From: an uncultured Porphyromonadaceae bacterium
GTDB taxonomy: Bacteria; Bacteroidota; Bacteroidia; Bacteroidales; Muribaculaceae
Reading direction: 5' to 3'
Assembly: GCA_947177405.1 (NCBI GenBank)
Contig: CAMWUJ010000026.1
Span: forward strand, 1 to 40,016
Length of the DNA: 40,016 bases
The position numbers and the translations under genes are program-made. This document shows positions 8,305-17,127 of the stretch, piece after piece. The notes beneath the pieces were generated by a model that ran no database searches, had not been told where the DNA came from, and saw only the letters and a program-made list of their open reading frames with translations. Within the stretch, counting starts at the first letter, position 1, and the number at the start of each line of letters is the position of its first letter.

Positions 8305-9849
8305 ATGTTCAAGAATCAACCTAAAGGACTTATTACCGCCGCGCTCAGCAATATGGGCGAGCGCTTCGGATATTACATCATGAACGCGGTGCTGGTGCTT
8401 TTCCTCTGCTCCAAATTCGGACTTTCGGAAGAGACAAGTACCCTCGTCTATTCATTCTTTTATGCCGGCATTTATGTGCTGGGCCTTGTGGGAGGTCTTA
8501 TCGCGGATAAGACCCAGAACTATAAATCCACCATCATCTGGGGTCTTGTCGTAATGACTCTTGGATATGTGGTGCTGGCTTTCCCCATCCTCGCCACTCA
8601 TGAAAACACTTCATGGCTGCTCACCCTTACCTGCGTGGCTCTTTTCCTGATTGCCTTCGGAAACGGTCTTTTCAAGGGTAACCTCCAGGCTATTGTGGGT
8701 CAGTTATATGATAATCCCAAATATGCTGCCCAACGCGATTCAGGATTCCAGATTTTCTATGTATTCATCAATATCGGAGGTCTTATCGCTCCTTTCGTGG
8801 CTCCTATGCTCAGAAGCTGGTGGCTCGGGGTGAATGGCATGACATACGATGCCTCCTTCCCTGCGATGGCACACCAGGTGCTCAGCGTTACCGACAACAT
8901 GGGAATGGAAAACATCAATCAGCTCTATGCTCTCGTAAGTGCTCATGCTGCAGAAGTAGGTGCTACCGGTCTGCAGAACATGCAGCAGCTCCAAGCTTTC
9001 TGCTCTCAATATCTCAACGTATTCAACACCGGTATCCATTACTCTTTCATCGCTTCCGTAGCGGCAATGCTCATCTCTTTGTGCATATTCATCGCAACAA
9101 AGAAAGGACTCCCCACTCCCGCAAAGAAAGCAAAACAGGAATCCGTGCAATATACTCCTGAAGAGAAGGCGGCTATGGCTAAAGAAATCAAACAAAGAAT
9201 GTATGCTCTTTTCGCCGTGCTCGGTATCGCTATCTTCTTCTGGTTCTCATTCCATCAGAACGGAACTTCCATGTCGCTTTTCGCACGCGACTTTGTGGAT
9301 ACCTCTACAATCGCTCCCGAAATCTGGCAATCGGTCAACCCCTTCTTCGTGATCGTCCTGACTCCCGTGATCATGTGGATTTTCTCATCCCTGTCAAGCA
9401 AAGGGAAGGAAATATCAACCCCGCGTAAAATTGCTTTAGGTATGGGAATCGCCGGTATCGGCTATCTATTCCTCACCATCTATTCACTTGTGATGAACTA
9501 TCCTTCGGGCACCGATTTCCGCGCGATGATCACTGCCGGCGAGCATGTGGTGAAGTCAGGTCCATGGGTATTGATCATGTACTATTTCTTCATGACAGTA
9601 GCCGAACTCTTCATCTCTCCTCTTGGACTGTCGTTCGTTTCCAAAGTAGCTCCCAAACATCTGCAGGGTCTTTGCCAGGGTCTTTGGCTCGGTGCCACCG
9701 CCGTTGGTAACCTTCTCCTCTGGATCGGCCCGCTTATCTATAACGCTTGTCCCATCTGGATTGCCTGGACCGTGTTCTTCGGTGTTTGCGCAATATCCAT
9801 GAGTGTCATGCTCGGCATGGTGAAATGGCTTGAAAGAGTGACCGCATAA
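8305..9849 (+). CDS. POT/PTR-family proton-dependent peptide transporter (MFS)
   Basis: A 514-residue, 12-14 helix major facilitator. The first helix has the POT motif region NMGERFGYY, and helix 5 has a FYxxINxG-type segment (FYVFINIGGLIAPF). These are hallmarks of di/tripeptide:H+ symporters in the inner membrane. The canonical E-x-x-E-R motif here reads N-x-x-E-R, so the first glutamate is missing, which may change proton coupling. A long loop at about 175-240 between central helices is also notable. It sits 15 nt after sufE and 22 nt before the tricorn-like peptidase; importing peptides produced by secreted peptidases is a sensible but inferred role. Confidence 0.88.
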   Translation: MFKNQPKGLITAALSNMGERFGYYIMNAVLVLFLCSKFGLSEETSTLVYSFFYAGIYVLGLVGGLIADKTQNYKSTIIWGLVVMTLGYVVLAFPILATHENTSWLLTLTCVALFLIAFGNGLFKGNLQAIVGQLYDNPKYAAQRDSGFQIFYVFINIGGLIAPFVAPMLRSWWLGVNGMTYDASFPAMAHQVLSVTDNMGMENINQLYALVSAHAAEVGATGLQNMQQLQAFCSQYLNVFNTGIHYSFIASVAAMLISLCIFIATKKGLPTPAKKAKQESVQYTPEEKAAMAKEIKQRMYALFAVLGIAIFFWFSFHQNGTSMSLFARDFVDTSTIAPEIWQSVNPFFVIVLTPVIMWIFSSLSSKGKEISTPRKIALGMGIAGIGYLFLTIYSLVMNYPSGTDFRAMITAGEHVVKSGPWVLIMYYFFMTVAELFISPLGLSFVSKVAPKHLQGLCQGLWLGATAVGNLLLWIGPLIYNACPIWIAWTVFFGVCAISMSVMLGMVKWLERVTA

Positions 9850-9871
9850 TCTCAACCTTATCAATAATATT

Positions 9872-12800
9872 ATGATGAAACCTTATATTACGGCTGCCGC
9901 TTTTTTGGCGGCAGCCGTTTCAGCTTCGGCTGTCAATCCCCTCTGGGTGAGGGATGTGAAAATCTCTCCGGATGGATCCAAGATAGCATTCTCCTATAAA
10001 GGAGATATCTTTACCGTGCCCTCTTCGGGAGGCGCCGCCACCCGTCTCACCACCGATGCCTCCTATGAATCAGCTCCAATATGGTCGCCCGACGGAAAGA
10101 AGATAGCTTTCGCGTCCGACCGCAACGGAGGCAAGGATATATATGTGATTCCGGCCTCCGGTGGTGCACCTGCTCGCGTCACGTTCAATTCCACCGCAGA
10201 GAATCCGGAGGCGTTCTCTCCGGATGGAAAAGAGATTTATTTCTCTTCCAGAATTCAGGATCCGGCCAATAGCCCTCAGTTTCCATCACGTTTGCTCACC
10301 GAACTTTACGCCATTCCTGTATCCGGAGGCAAAGCACGGCAGATTCTTTCCACTCCCGCTGTAAACCTATGCGTGCTTCCGGATGGAAAATTCCTTTATG
10401 AGGATATAAAGGGAATGGAAGACAAATGGCGTAAGCACCACACCTCCTCCGTGACACGTGATATATGGCTTTACGATCCTGCCACAAAGAAGCACACCAA
10501 CCTCACCAATATCGAAGGTGAAGACCGTTCCCCGGCTGTCATACCGGGTCAGGACATTCTTTACTTCCTCAGCGAAAGAGATGGTGGAAGCTTCAATATT
10601 TATTCCCTGTCCCTTTCCAACCCATCCTCCGCACCGCATGCAATCACCTCATTCACTTCTCATCCTGTTAGATTTCTGAGTGCTGGATCCAACGGTTTGC
10701 TCGCTTTTACCTATAATGGGGAACTTTTCACAATGAAGCCCGGTGAGAAACCAAAAGCTTTAAATCTTAGCGTTACTGATTCAGCCCCGGCTGAACCGGA
10801 GACTATCCGAATATCCTCGTCTGATGAGGCTATGCCCTCACGCGATGGCAAACAGGTGGCTTTCATAAGCCGTGGCGAAGTATTCGTGACATCTACAGAT
10901 CACTCCTCAGTGAAACAGATCACCGAGACTCCGGCTCTCGAACAGGGTCTCTCCTGGGGAAAGGATGGACGATCGCTATATTACGGCTCGCTCCGCTCCG
11001 GGAAATCGAATATCTACAAAGCATCGATAGTTCGTTCCGACGATCCGAATTTCTCCAATGCAACCCTCATCAAAGAGGAAGCGCTCTTCCCTGATGACGG
11101 TGTGGAACGCGGTTACCCCAATATCTCTCCCGACGGAAAGAAAATGGCTTATGTGGAAGATCGTACCAAACTCCGAGTGATCGATCTCGCCACCAAGAAA
11201 GTCACCAACCTCGACAGTGGCAACATAACCAACTACCGATCCGGAGGTTTCAACGTGGACTGGGCTCCCGACAGCCGTCTGATCACTCTTGAAGTGATGA
11301 ATCCCCTTCACGAGCCTTATGGCGATATCTCCATCGTAGATACCGAGACCGGTGAATTCATTCCTGTGACTCAATCAGGCTACTTCGATCAGCAACCACG
11401 CTGGAGTCCTGATGGGAATGCCATTATTTTCGCATCGGAAAGATACGGTATGCGAAACCACGCCTCATGGGGATCGGAATATGATGTGATGATGGCTTTT
11501 ATCAATCAGGAAGCTTACGACAAATTCCGTCTCTCTGAGGAAGATTACGAACTCCTGAAAGAAGTGGAGAAGCAGCAGAAAGAGGCTGACAAGAAAAAAG
11601 AAACCTCAAGCAAGAAAGACAAGAAGAAAGATAAAAAGAAAGAGGAAGCTCCCAAAGAAGAGAAGAAAGTGAATCTTGAGCGTGAGGGAATCGCCGACCG
11701 AATCGTGCGTCTCACTCCCAACTCTTCCCAGCTGAGCGATTTCATTCTTTCTTCCGATGGAGAAACTCTCTATTATCTCTCGGCATTCGAGAAAGGATAC
11801 GACCTATGGAAGAAAGATCTGCGCAAGGGTGATGTATCTCTTGTGAAGAAACTCGATGCCAGATCCACTTCCCTTGTTCCCGATAATGACGGCAACATCT
11901 TCCTTCTCGGCAAAACTATAAAGAAATTCACTCCCAAAGGAGGCGATATGAAAAATGTGTCTATCTCCACTTCCATGAAACTGGATCCCGACAAGGAGCG
12001 GGAGGTGATGCTTGATTTCGTGGAGAATGAAGCCCGCGAACGATTCTATCTGCCTGAAATGCCTGTGGATTGGGAAGGCTATGTGGAAAACTACCGCCGT
12101 TTCCTCCCCCACATCAATAACGGTTATGACTTTGCAGACCTCCTCAGCGAGCTTTTGGGTGAACTAAATGTATCTCACTCCGGAGGACGCTATTTCCCGG
12201 AAGGTGCCAAAGAAGCCACAGCCTCTTTAGGTCTCCTCTACGACCTTGATGACTCAAAGGATGGTCTGAAGGTGGCTGAGATTCTTGTGGGAGGTCCCTT
12301 CGACCGTGCCTCTTCCAAAGTGAAACCGGGTACGCGTGTGACCGCCATCAACGGAAAGGAACTTAAAAAGGGAGACGATGCTGCCCTACTCCTTAACGGG
12401 ATAGCTCGCAAAAAGACTCTCGTCTCTTTTGAGGATGCTTCCGGAAAGACGTGGGATGAGGTGATTCTTCCCATCTCCGCAGGAATGGAAAATGAACTTT
12501 TATACCACAGATGGGTGAAGTCACGGGAAGCTGAGGTGGATTCCCTTTCGGGAGGACGACTCGGATATGTGCATATCCGCACTATGGACGATGCCTCATT
12601 CCGCGACGTATATTCCAAATTGCTCGGAAAATATGTTGACAAAGATGGAATCGTGATCGATACCCGCTGGAATGGAGGTGGCCGACTTCATGAGGATATA
12701 GAGGTGCTCTTCAGTGGCGAGAAATATCTCACTCAGGAGGTGCATGGCAAGAAATCTTCGGAGATGCCTTCAAGAAGATGGAACAAGCCGAGCATCATGA

Positions 12801-13108
12801 TTATCGGGGAGGCCAACTATTCCAACGCTCACGGCACCCCCTGGGTATATAAGCAGAAGAATCTCGGCAAACTTGTAGGTATGCCTGTGCCTGGCACAAT
12901 GTCGAGTGTGAACTGGATCGATCTCCAGAACCCGGATCTTCTTTTCGGTGTACCGGTGGTGGCTTTCCGTACTCAGGACGGAACCATTCTTGAGAACACT
13001 CAGCTTGAGCCCGACATCAAAGTGGCCAATTCACCCGAAGATATAGCCGCAGGACGCGACCGCCAGCTCGAGACTGCCGTGCGCACCCTTCTCAATGATC
13101 TGAAATAA
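9872..13108 (+). CDS. Secreted tricorn-like S41 protease with WD40-like propeller and PDZ domain
   Basis: A 1078-residue protein: signal peptide (residues 1-20), two beta-propeller blocks made of repeated SPDGKKIAF-type PD40 blades (about 25-300 and 310-530), a lysine/glutamate-rich linker (about 560-600), a helical core, a PDZ domain (about 790-860) and a C-terminal S41 catalytic domain. By analogy to Thermoplasma tricorn, the catalytic set would be Ser768-His769 (NVSHSGG), Ser984 (NYSNAHG) and Glu1041 (ILENTQ); tricorn has Asp after its nucleophile serine where this protein has Asn985. Probably a periplasmic peptidase cutting oligopeptides further. It follows the peptide transporter by 22 nt and ends at a strong terminator. 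Confidence 0.88.
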   Translation: MMKPYITAAAFLAAAVSASAVNPLWVRDVKISPDGSKIAFSYKGDIFTVPSSGGAATRLTTDASYESAPIWSPDGKKIAFASDRNGGKDIYVIPASGGAPARVTFNSTAENPEAFSPDGKEIYFSSRIQDPANSPQFPSRLLTELYAIPVSGGKARQILSTPAVNLCVLPDGKFLYEDIKGMEDKWRKHHTSSVTRDIWLYDPATKKHTNLTNIEGEDRSPAVIPGQDILYFLSERDGGSFNIYSLSLSNPSSAPHAITSFTSHPVRFLSAGSNGLLAFTYNGELFTMKPGEKPKALNLSVTDSAPAEPETIRISSSDEAMPSRDGKQVAFISRGEVFVTSTDHSSVKQITETPALEQGLSWGKDGRSLYYGSLRSGKSNIYKASIVRSDDPNFSNATLIKEEALFPDDGVERGYPNISPDGKKMAYVEDRTKLRVIDLATKKVTNLDSGNITNYRSGGFNVDWAPDSRLITLEVMNPLHEPYGDISIVDTETGEFIPVTQSGYFDQQPRWSPDGNAIIFASERYGMRNHASWGSEYDVMMAFINQEAYDKFRLSEEDYELLKEVEKQQKEADKKKETSSKKDKKKDKKKEEAPKEEKKVNLEREGIADRIVRLTPNSSQLSDFILSSDGETLYYLSAFEKGYDLWKKDLRKGDVSLVKKLDARSTSLVPDNDGNIFLLGKTIKKFTPKGGDMKNVSISTSMKLDPDKEREVMLDFVENEARERFYLPEMPVDWEGYVENYRRFLPHINNGYDFADLLSELLGELNVSHSGGRYFPEGAKEATASLGLLYDLDDSKDGLKVAEILVGGPFDRASSKVKPGTRVTAINGKELKKGDDAALLLNGIARKKTLVSFEDASGKTWDEVILPISAGMENELLYHRWVKSREAEVDSLSGGRLGYVHIRTMDDASFRDVYSKLLGKYVDKDGIVIDTRWNGGGRLHEDIEVLFSGEKYLTQEVHGKKSSEMPSRRWNKPSIMIIGEANYSNAHGTPWVYKQKNLGKLVGMPVPGTMSSVNWIDLQNPDLLFGVPVVAFRTQDGTILENTQLEPDIKVANSPEDIAAGRDRQLETAVRTLLNDLK

Positions 13109-13124
13109 AAAATACATTATATTT

Positions 13125-13166
13125 AAGCGGAAGATACTTTATGAATGGGTATCTTCCGCTTTTTTA
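13125..13166 (+). terminator. Terminator after the tricorn-like protease gene
   Basis: A perfect 13-bp stem (13125-13137 with 13149-13161) and 11-nt loop, followed by a run of T. It closes the sufE-transporter-protease transcript. Confidence 0.9.
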
Positions 13167-13196
13167 TGCCCGATGATAAAATTTTATTGCTATTAT

Positions 13197-13227
13197 TTGG
13201 GATATTAAAAAAGTATAGATAAATTTG
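13197..13227 (+). promoter_or_regulatory. Promoter of the lipoprotein gene
   Basis: TTG at 13197-13199, 20 nt, TAAATTTG at 13220-13227; start codon 33 nt downstream. Confidence 0.6.
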
Positions 13228-13260
13228 CACCCGCATCTCCTCACTAACAGATTTTATTGA

Positions 13261-13893
13261 ATGAGGTCTAACAACATGGTTATGTCACGATATTCGTTTT
13301 CTGTGTCACGCTTCCACTCCTTACGCCGGCTTCCGGCCTCGCTCCTCCTTTATATTTCCATAACTTTGCTTTTGGTCGGATGCTCAAGGCCCAAGACCGA
13401 TGTTGCTGTCATGCCGATTGAGGATACATCCGACAATTCCCCCAAAGAGGCCTTTCATGCCGACAATGACATCGCCATGACAATTCGCAGCATTACTGAT
13501 GCAATAAATGAGGGGGAAGAACTTGATTCCTTGGATTATAATTATGAAGGTATCCTTACCGACGGCACAGGACGTCCCCTATATACCGACATCCAGGGTG
13601 CACCGGGAATTTGGCAGATAAAAGTAATAAATCCCGATGAATTGATTATCAGGAATCTATATCTCGGTGATCTGTTACCCGAAGCACTCGAAAGTTATAT
13701 CACACAAAGCCTCGGACTCTCCGAAACAAACCTGATTGATGTCTCGGAGATCAATACCGGAGAGACCTCCTCCACCTCAATGTATAATTTTCCCGGGGGC
13801 TATCTGCGATTCGACACGACTACCGCCTTAACTCCCGCAGGGCAGGAAGGACCGCTTCTCACAATTACAGTGGCAGAAGGCCTCCCCTCCTGA
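13261..13893 (+). CDS. Hypothetical lipoprotein
   Basis: A 210-residue protein of unknown function. Residues about 27-41 are hydrophobic and end in LLLVGC followed by SRPK, a good signal-peptidase II lipobox, so the mature protein should be a lipid-anchored periplasmic or surface protein. The rest is acidic, without a recognised domain, ending in beta-rich LRFDTTTAL and LLTITVAEG. The N-terminus is long for a lipoprotein signal; internal ATGs at 13276 or 13282 would shorten it. It has its own promoter at 13197-13227 and is followed by a tract of short repeats. Confidence 0.7.
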   Translation: MRSNNMVMSRYSFSVSRFHSLRRLPASLLLYISITLLLVGCSRPKTDVAVMPIEDTSDNSPKEAFHADNDIAMTIRSITDAINEGEELDSLDYNYEGILTDGTGRPLYTDIQGAPGIWQIKVINPDELIIRNLYLGDLLPEALESYITQSLGLSETNLIDVSEINTGETSSTSMYNFPGGYLRFDTTTALTPAGQEGPLLTITVAEGLPS

Positions 13894-13909
13894 CGCCAAC
13901 ATTTTTTGC

Positions 13910-13974
13910 TTAATCCCCTTAATTCCCTTAATCCCCTTAAATCCCTTAATCCCCTTATTAAAGATTATTAAAGA
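13910..13974. repeat. Degenerate 9-10 nt microrepeat (AATCCCCTT) followed by ATTAAAG repeats
   Basis: About five imperfect copies of the unit AATCCCCTT run from 13910 to 13957, then two copies of ATTAAAGATT follow. The tract fills the space between the convergent lipoprotein and hydrolase genes and runs up to the hydrolase stop codon at 13975. It looks like a slipped-strand microsatellite and there is no obvious hairpin terminator here. Confidence 0.75.
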
Positions 13975-15015
13975 TTAAAGAAATACAAACCACCGACTTG
14001 AATCGAATCGAGGCAATGCCATCAACTGGACATCCTTTGTCCTGTCGTCTAATGTCTCCTCGGCATTTCCCACTCTCTTACCCACACTTTCCAAAGCATC
14101 CCTCACGGCTTTCAGAGCCTTTGCCGGAGTGTTATTGTCTTGAGAGAGATGACACAGGAAGATGTATTTCAAATCAGGATTGATTATCTCCTTGAGAAAT
14201 TCTGCAGTATCCTCATTTCTGAGATGTCCCCTTTCCGTCTGGATCCGTGCCTTTAGATATTCCGGATAACGTCCGAGTCTGAGCATGTCGGCATCATAAT
14301 TAGCTTCAATGACAAGATAATTTGCCCTGCTCATATAGAACCTTGCACGATCTGTGATAGCGCCCAGATCGGTGGCGAGCACAAAACGTTTACCGGCAAA
14401 TTCTATGGAAAAGCCCATATTGTCGCTCCCATCATGAGGCACATCAAATGCCGTGATTTCCATATCAAGCACCTTCTTGGGTATCTCCTTGAATATAGGC
14501 TCATGATATTCCTTTATTCTCTTAGAGATGCTATGGCGGCGCAACACCCCGTTAAGAACTCTCGGAGTGCAGAAAAGCCTGATATGTTTGTGACGCCGCA
14601 AGAGATTATAGGAATAACGCACATGATCCGAATGATCGTGGGTGAGGAAAAGTCCTTTCACATGACTCATCTTTATGCCGTTTTCCAAAAGCCTCTGCTC
14701 TATATCATCAGATTTTATACCTGCATCAATCAGTATTCCGCCTTTTGATGTTCCGATGTAACAGCTGTTGCCGCTCGATCCGGATCCTAAGGAAACATAA
14801 TAAAGACGTGTGTCGGGGGTATTCTCAAGCTCACGATCTTTCTTCCCTACTGAAAGGTCGGAATATGGGCGCTGCCCCGGATGACTCCTCTTCTTTTCCT
14901 TTCCTCTTCCTGATTCCATGGATGAAGAGTCACCGATCTTTCCATATTCCTCATCGTCGGCAAATTCCTCAAATGGGATACGCGGATGATTGAATATTAT
15001 CTTTTTCCCCATCAC
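13975..15015 (-). CDS. Metallo-beta-lactamase-fold hydrolase (YycJ/WalJ-like) with N-terminal extension
   Basis: A 346-residue protein. Residues from about 70 onward form an MBL fold beginning SLGSGSSGNSCYIG, with the metal motif LTHDHSDHV (H-x-H-x-D-H) near residue 125. YycJ/WalJ-like enzymes are thought to be DNA/RNA exonucleases. The first ~70 residues are polar and charged and absent from typical ~260-residue homologues. The long start is nevertheless supported because its ATG overlaps the upstream methyltransferase stop by 4 nt (ATGA coupling). The stop codon abuts the microrepeat at 13910-13974. Confidence 0.82.
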   Translation of the reverse strand: MMGKKIIFNHPRIPFEEFADDEEYGKIGDSSSMESGRGKEKKRSHPGQRPYSDLSVGKKDRELENTPDTRLYYVSLGSGSSGNSCYIGTSKGGILIDAGIKSDDIEQRLLENGIKMSHVKGLFLTHDHSDHVRYSYNLLRRHKHIRLFCTPRVLNGVLRRHSISKRIKEYHEPIFKEIPKKVLDMEITAFDVPHDGSDNMGFSIEFAGKRFVLATDLGAITDRARFYMSRANYLVIEANYDADMLRLGRYPEYLKARIQTERGHLRNEDTAEFLKEIINPDLKYIFLCHLSQDNNTPAKALKAVRDALESVGKRVGNAEETLDDRTKDVQLMALPRFDSSRWFVFL

Positions 15016-15740
15016 CTGCCCCCTCCTTCCCGATGAATCAGGAATATGGCAGGACGCTTGTCATAGTTTGCCGTATTCTTTTTCCATTCAGATGCCCTGA
15101 GGGTGATGATACTCTCCCTTTCGGGATCGGAGATATCGCAGGCCACACATAAGAGCGTATCGCCGCGAAGAGTCTCGGAAAGAAACTTTATCATCTTGTT
15201 ATTGCGATAGGGCGTTTCGATAAAGATCTGAGTCTGACCTTTTTTTAAGCATATATTCTCAAGATCACGCAGTGCGCGGGCGCGTTCTTTCTCATCAATA
15301 GGTAGATACCCGTTGAAAGCGAATCCCTGGCCGTTGAAGCCCGATCCCATTAGCGACAACAATATACTTGAAGGGCCGACCATAGGGACAACTTTGAGCC
15401 CTTCCCTCTGTGCTATCTCCACCACCGATGATCCGGGATCGGCTACTGCCGGACATCCGGCCTCACTCATCACTCCCACGGCTTCTCCTCGCCGCAGCGG
15501 ATCAAGATAAGTGGTGATCTGTCGCGAATCCGTGTGGCCATTGAGTTCATAAAATGTGATGCTGTCGATATCGAAACTGCGGTCCCAGCGTTTAAGAAAA
15601 CGACGGGCCGTGCGGACATTCTCTACGATAAGATGACGTATCTGCTTCACTACCTCTAAATTCCCCTCGGGAATCACATCTTCAAGAGGAGCATCGCTGA
15701 TATTTACAGGTATCAGATATAATGCAGGTTTTAGTATCAT
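15012..15740 (-). CDS. rsmI: RsmI-like SAM-dependent (tetrapyrrole-methylase fold) methyltransferase
   Basis: A 242-residue member of the family that contains RsmI, which 2'-O-methylates C1402 of 16S rRNA. The family core GVMSEAGCPAVADPGSSVV (about residues 90-108) and the following PMVGPSSILLSLMGSGF are intact. It is shorter than E. coli RsmI (286 residues), lacking the C-terminal extension, as is common in this phylum. It is translationally coupled to the MBL hydrolase. A -7 box at 15745-15752 lies so close to the ATG that the mRNA may be leaderless. Confidence 0.82.
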   Translation of the reverse strand: MILKPALYLIPVNISDAPLEDVIPEGNLEVVKQIRHLIVENVRTARRFLKRWDRSFDIDSITFYELNGHTDSRQITTYLDPLRRGEAVGVMSEAGCPAVADPGSSVVEIAQREGLKVVPMVGPSSILLSLMGSGFNGQGFAFNGYLPIDEKERARALRDLENICLKKGQTQIFIETPYRNNKMIKFLSETLRGDTLLCVACDISDPERESIITLRASEWKKNTANYDKRPAIFLIHREGGGR

Positions 15741-15744
15741 ATTA

Positions 15745-15752
15745 CAAATTTA
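15745..15752 (-). promoter_or_regulatory. -7 box directly before the rsmI-like gene
   Basis: TAAATTTG on the minus strand ends only 4 nt before the ATG. Transcription would then begin about at the start codon. No clear -33 TTG is found at the usual spacing. Confidence 0.35.
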
Positions 15753-15797
15753 TGAAATATTCACCAATTTTTCACTTCTTGGTTTGCTTATTTTTGT

Positions 15798-15805
15798 TAA
15801 TTTTG
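15798..15805 (+). promoter_or_regulatory. -7 box before the rsmF-like gene
   Basis: TAATTTTG matches TAnnTTTG, 19 nt before the ATG at 15825. At the -33 position TTC (15776-15778) replaces TTG. Confidence 0.4.
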
Positions 15806-15824
15806 CTTCCTAATCCCAATTTTA

Positions 15825-17096
15825 ATGTCCTTTCCTATGGAAACCAACCTGCCACAAGAATTTATTGAGGAGATGAAGCTTCTACTCCCTGAGGAGGCCG
15901 ACGCTCTGCTGGAGGCACTCAATCGTGCCCCGGAGGTATCGATAAAGATTAACCGTCATAAAGGGGTTGATGCAACATCTCTTGATTTCTCCGGCCTAAG
16001 CGAGGTGAAATGGTGTGATTCGGGGTTCTATCTTCCGGAGAGACCCAGGTTCACTCTCGACCCTCTCCTTCATGCCGGTGCCTATTATGTGCAGGATGCA
16101 TCGTCAATGATATACGAAACCATAATGAAAGGAATCATGCCTATGGCGTTCGACACGGCGAGGACACCTGCCGTGATTGATCTCTGCGCCGCCCCGGGAG
16201 GAAAGACCACATCGATGATCAATGCAGTGGCACCCGGAGTGTTCGTGGTGGCAAACGAATTTTCTCCACAACGTGCCGGAGCCTTGCGCGAGAATCTTCT
16301 TAAGTGGGGTTATCCTGATATCATGGTCACCAATTCCGCGGTCAGCAAGATTGGTGAAGTGGGCCCGGCTTTCGACATTGTGGCTGTGGATGCCCCATGC
16401 TCGGGTGAAGGGATGATGAGAAAGGAAGAGATGGCTCGACGCCAATGGGGACCGGGACTTATCCGTCAATGCGCCTCGCTTCAACGTCAGATCCTTGAAG
16501 ATGCCTGCCGGATATTGAAGCCGGGAGGATTCCTTATCTATTCCACCTGCACTTTCAACCGAACTGAAAATGAAGAACAGATCGACTGGCTCGTGGCGGA
16601 AAAAGGGATGGTGCCTTTTGATCCGGATTTCCCTGAAGAATGGAATATAATGAAGGGGATAGACACCGATTATCCCTGTTTCCGGTTCATGCCCCACCAT
16701 ACCCGGGGAGAAGGTCTCTTTGTGGCAGTGATGCGCAAGGAGGTGGATGATGTGGAGGCTCCATTACCACTCCCACGTCTGAAAGAATGGATCAGGAAGA
16801 ATTTAAAAGTGATTGCCGACGGCATTCCTGAAAGAATAAAAAAGGGACGCGATCTGGTGCCACGATCTGAATGGGTGCTTTCAAATTCTTTCCCTGCCGG
16901 TGAGTTCGAATCCGTGGATGTGGATCTCAACACTGCCCTATCCTATCTTCGCCATGAGGCACTTAGGCTTACACAAGAAATTGGCAAGGGGTTTGTTGTT
17001 ATTAAATATAAGGGATTTCCTCTTGGATTTGTAAAGAATATCGGCACACGTGCCAACAATCTATACCCTTCCGAATGGAAAATACGTAATCTTTAA
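15825..17096 (+). CDS. rRNA (cytosine-C5) methyltransferase, NOL1/NOP2/Sun family (RsmF-like)
   Basis: A 423-residue m5C methyltransferase. The SAM-binding loop CAAPGGKTTSM lies near residue 125, and the two cysteine motifs of the family are present: VDAPCSGEGMM (motif IV) and IYSTCTFNRTENEEQ (motif VI with TCT). The C-terminal ~100 residues contain an RNA-binding PUA-like part (FPLGFVKNIGTRANNLYP), as in RsmF/YebU. It probably modifies 16S rRNA or tRNA in the cytoplasm. ATG at 15825 is used; ATG at 15837 is also possible. The copper ATPase gene follows after 31 nt without a visible terminator. Confidence 0.88.
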   Translation: MSFPMETNLPQEFIEEMKLLLPEEADALLEALNRAPEVSIKINRHKGVDATSLDFSGLSEVKWCDSGFYLPERPRFTLDPLLHAGAYYVQDASSMIYETIMKGIMPMAFDTARTPAVIDLCAAPGGKTTSMINAVAPGVFVVANEFSPQRAGALRENLLKWGYPDIMVTNSAVSKIGEVGPAFDIVAVDAPCSGEGMMRKEEMARRQWGPGLIRQCASLQRQILEDACRILKPGGFLIYSTCTFNRTENEEQIDWLVAEKGMVPFDPDFPEEWNIMKGIDTDYPCFRFMPHHTRGEGLFVAVMRKEVDDVEAPLPLPRLKEWIRKNLKVIADGIPERIKKGRDLVPRSEWVLSNSFPAGEFESVDVDLNTALSYLRHEALRLTQEIGKGFVVIKYKGFPLGFVKNIGTRANNLYPSEWKIRNL

Positions 17097-17127
17097 GCCC
17101 TTATAGATTAATCTTTAATACTAATTA

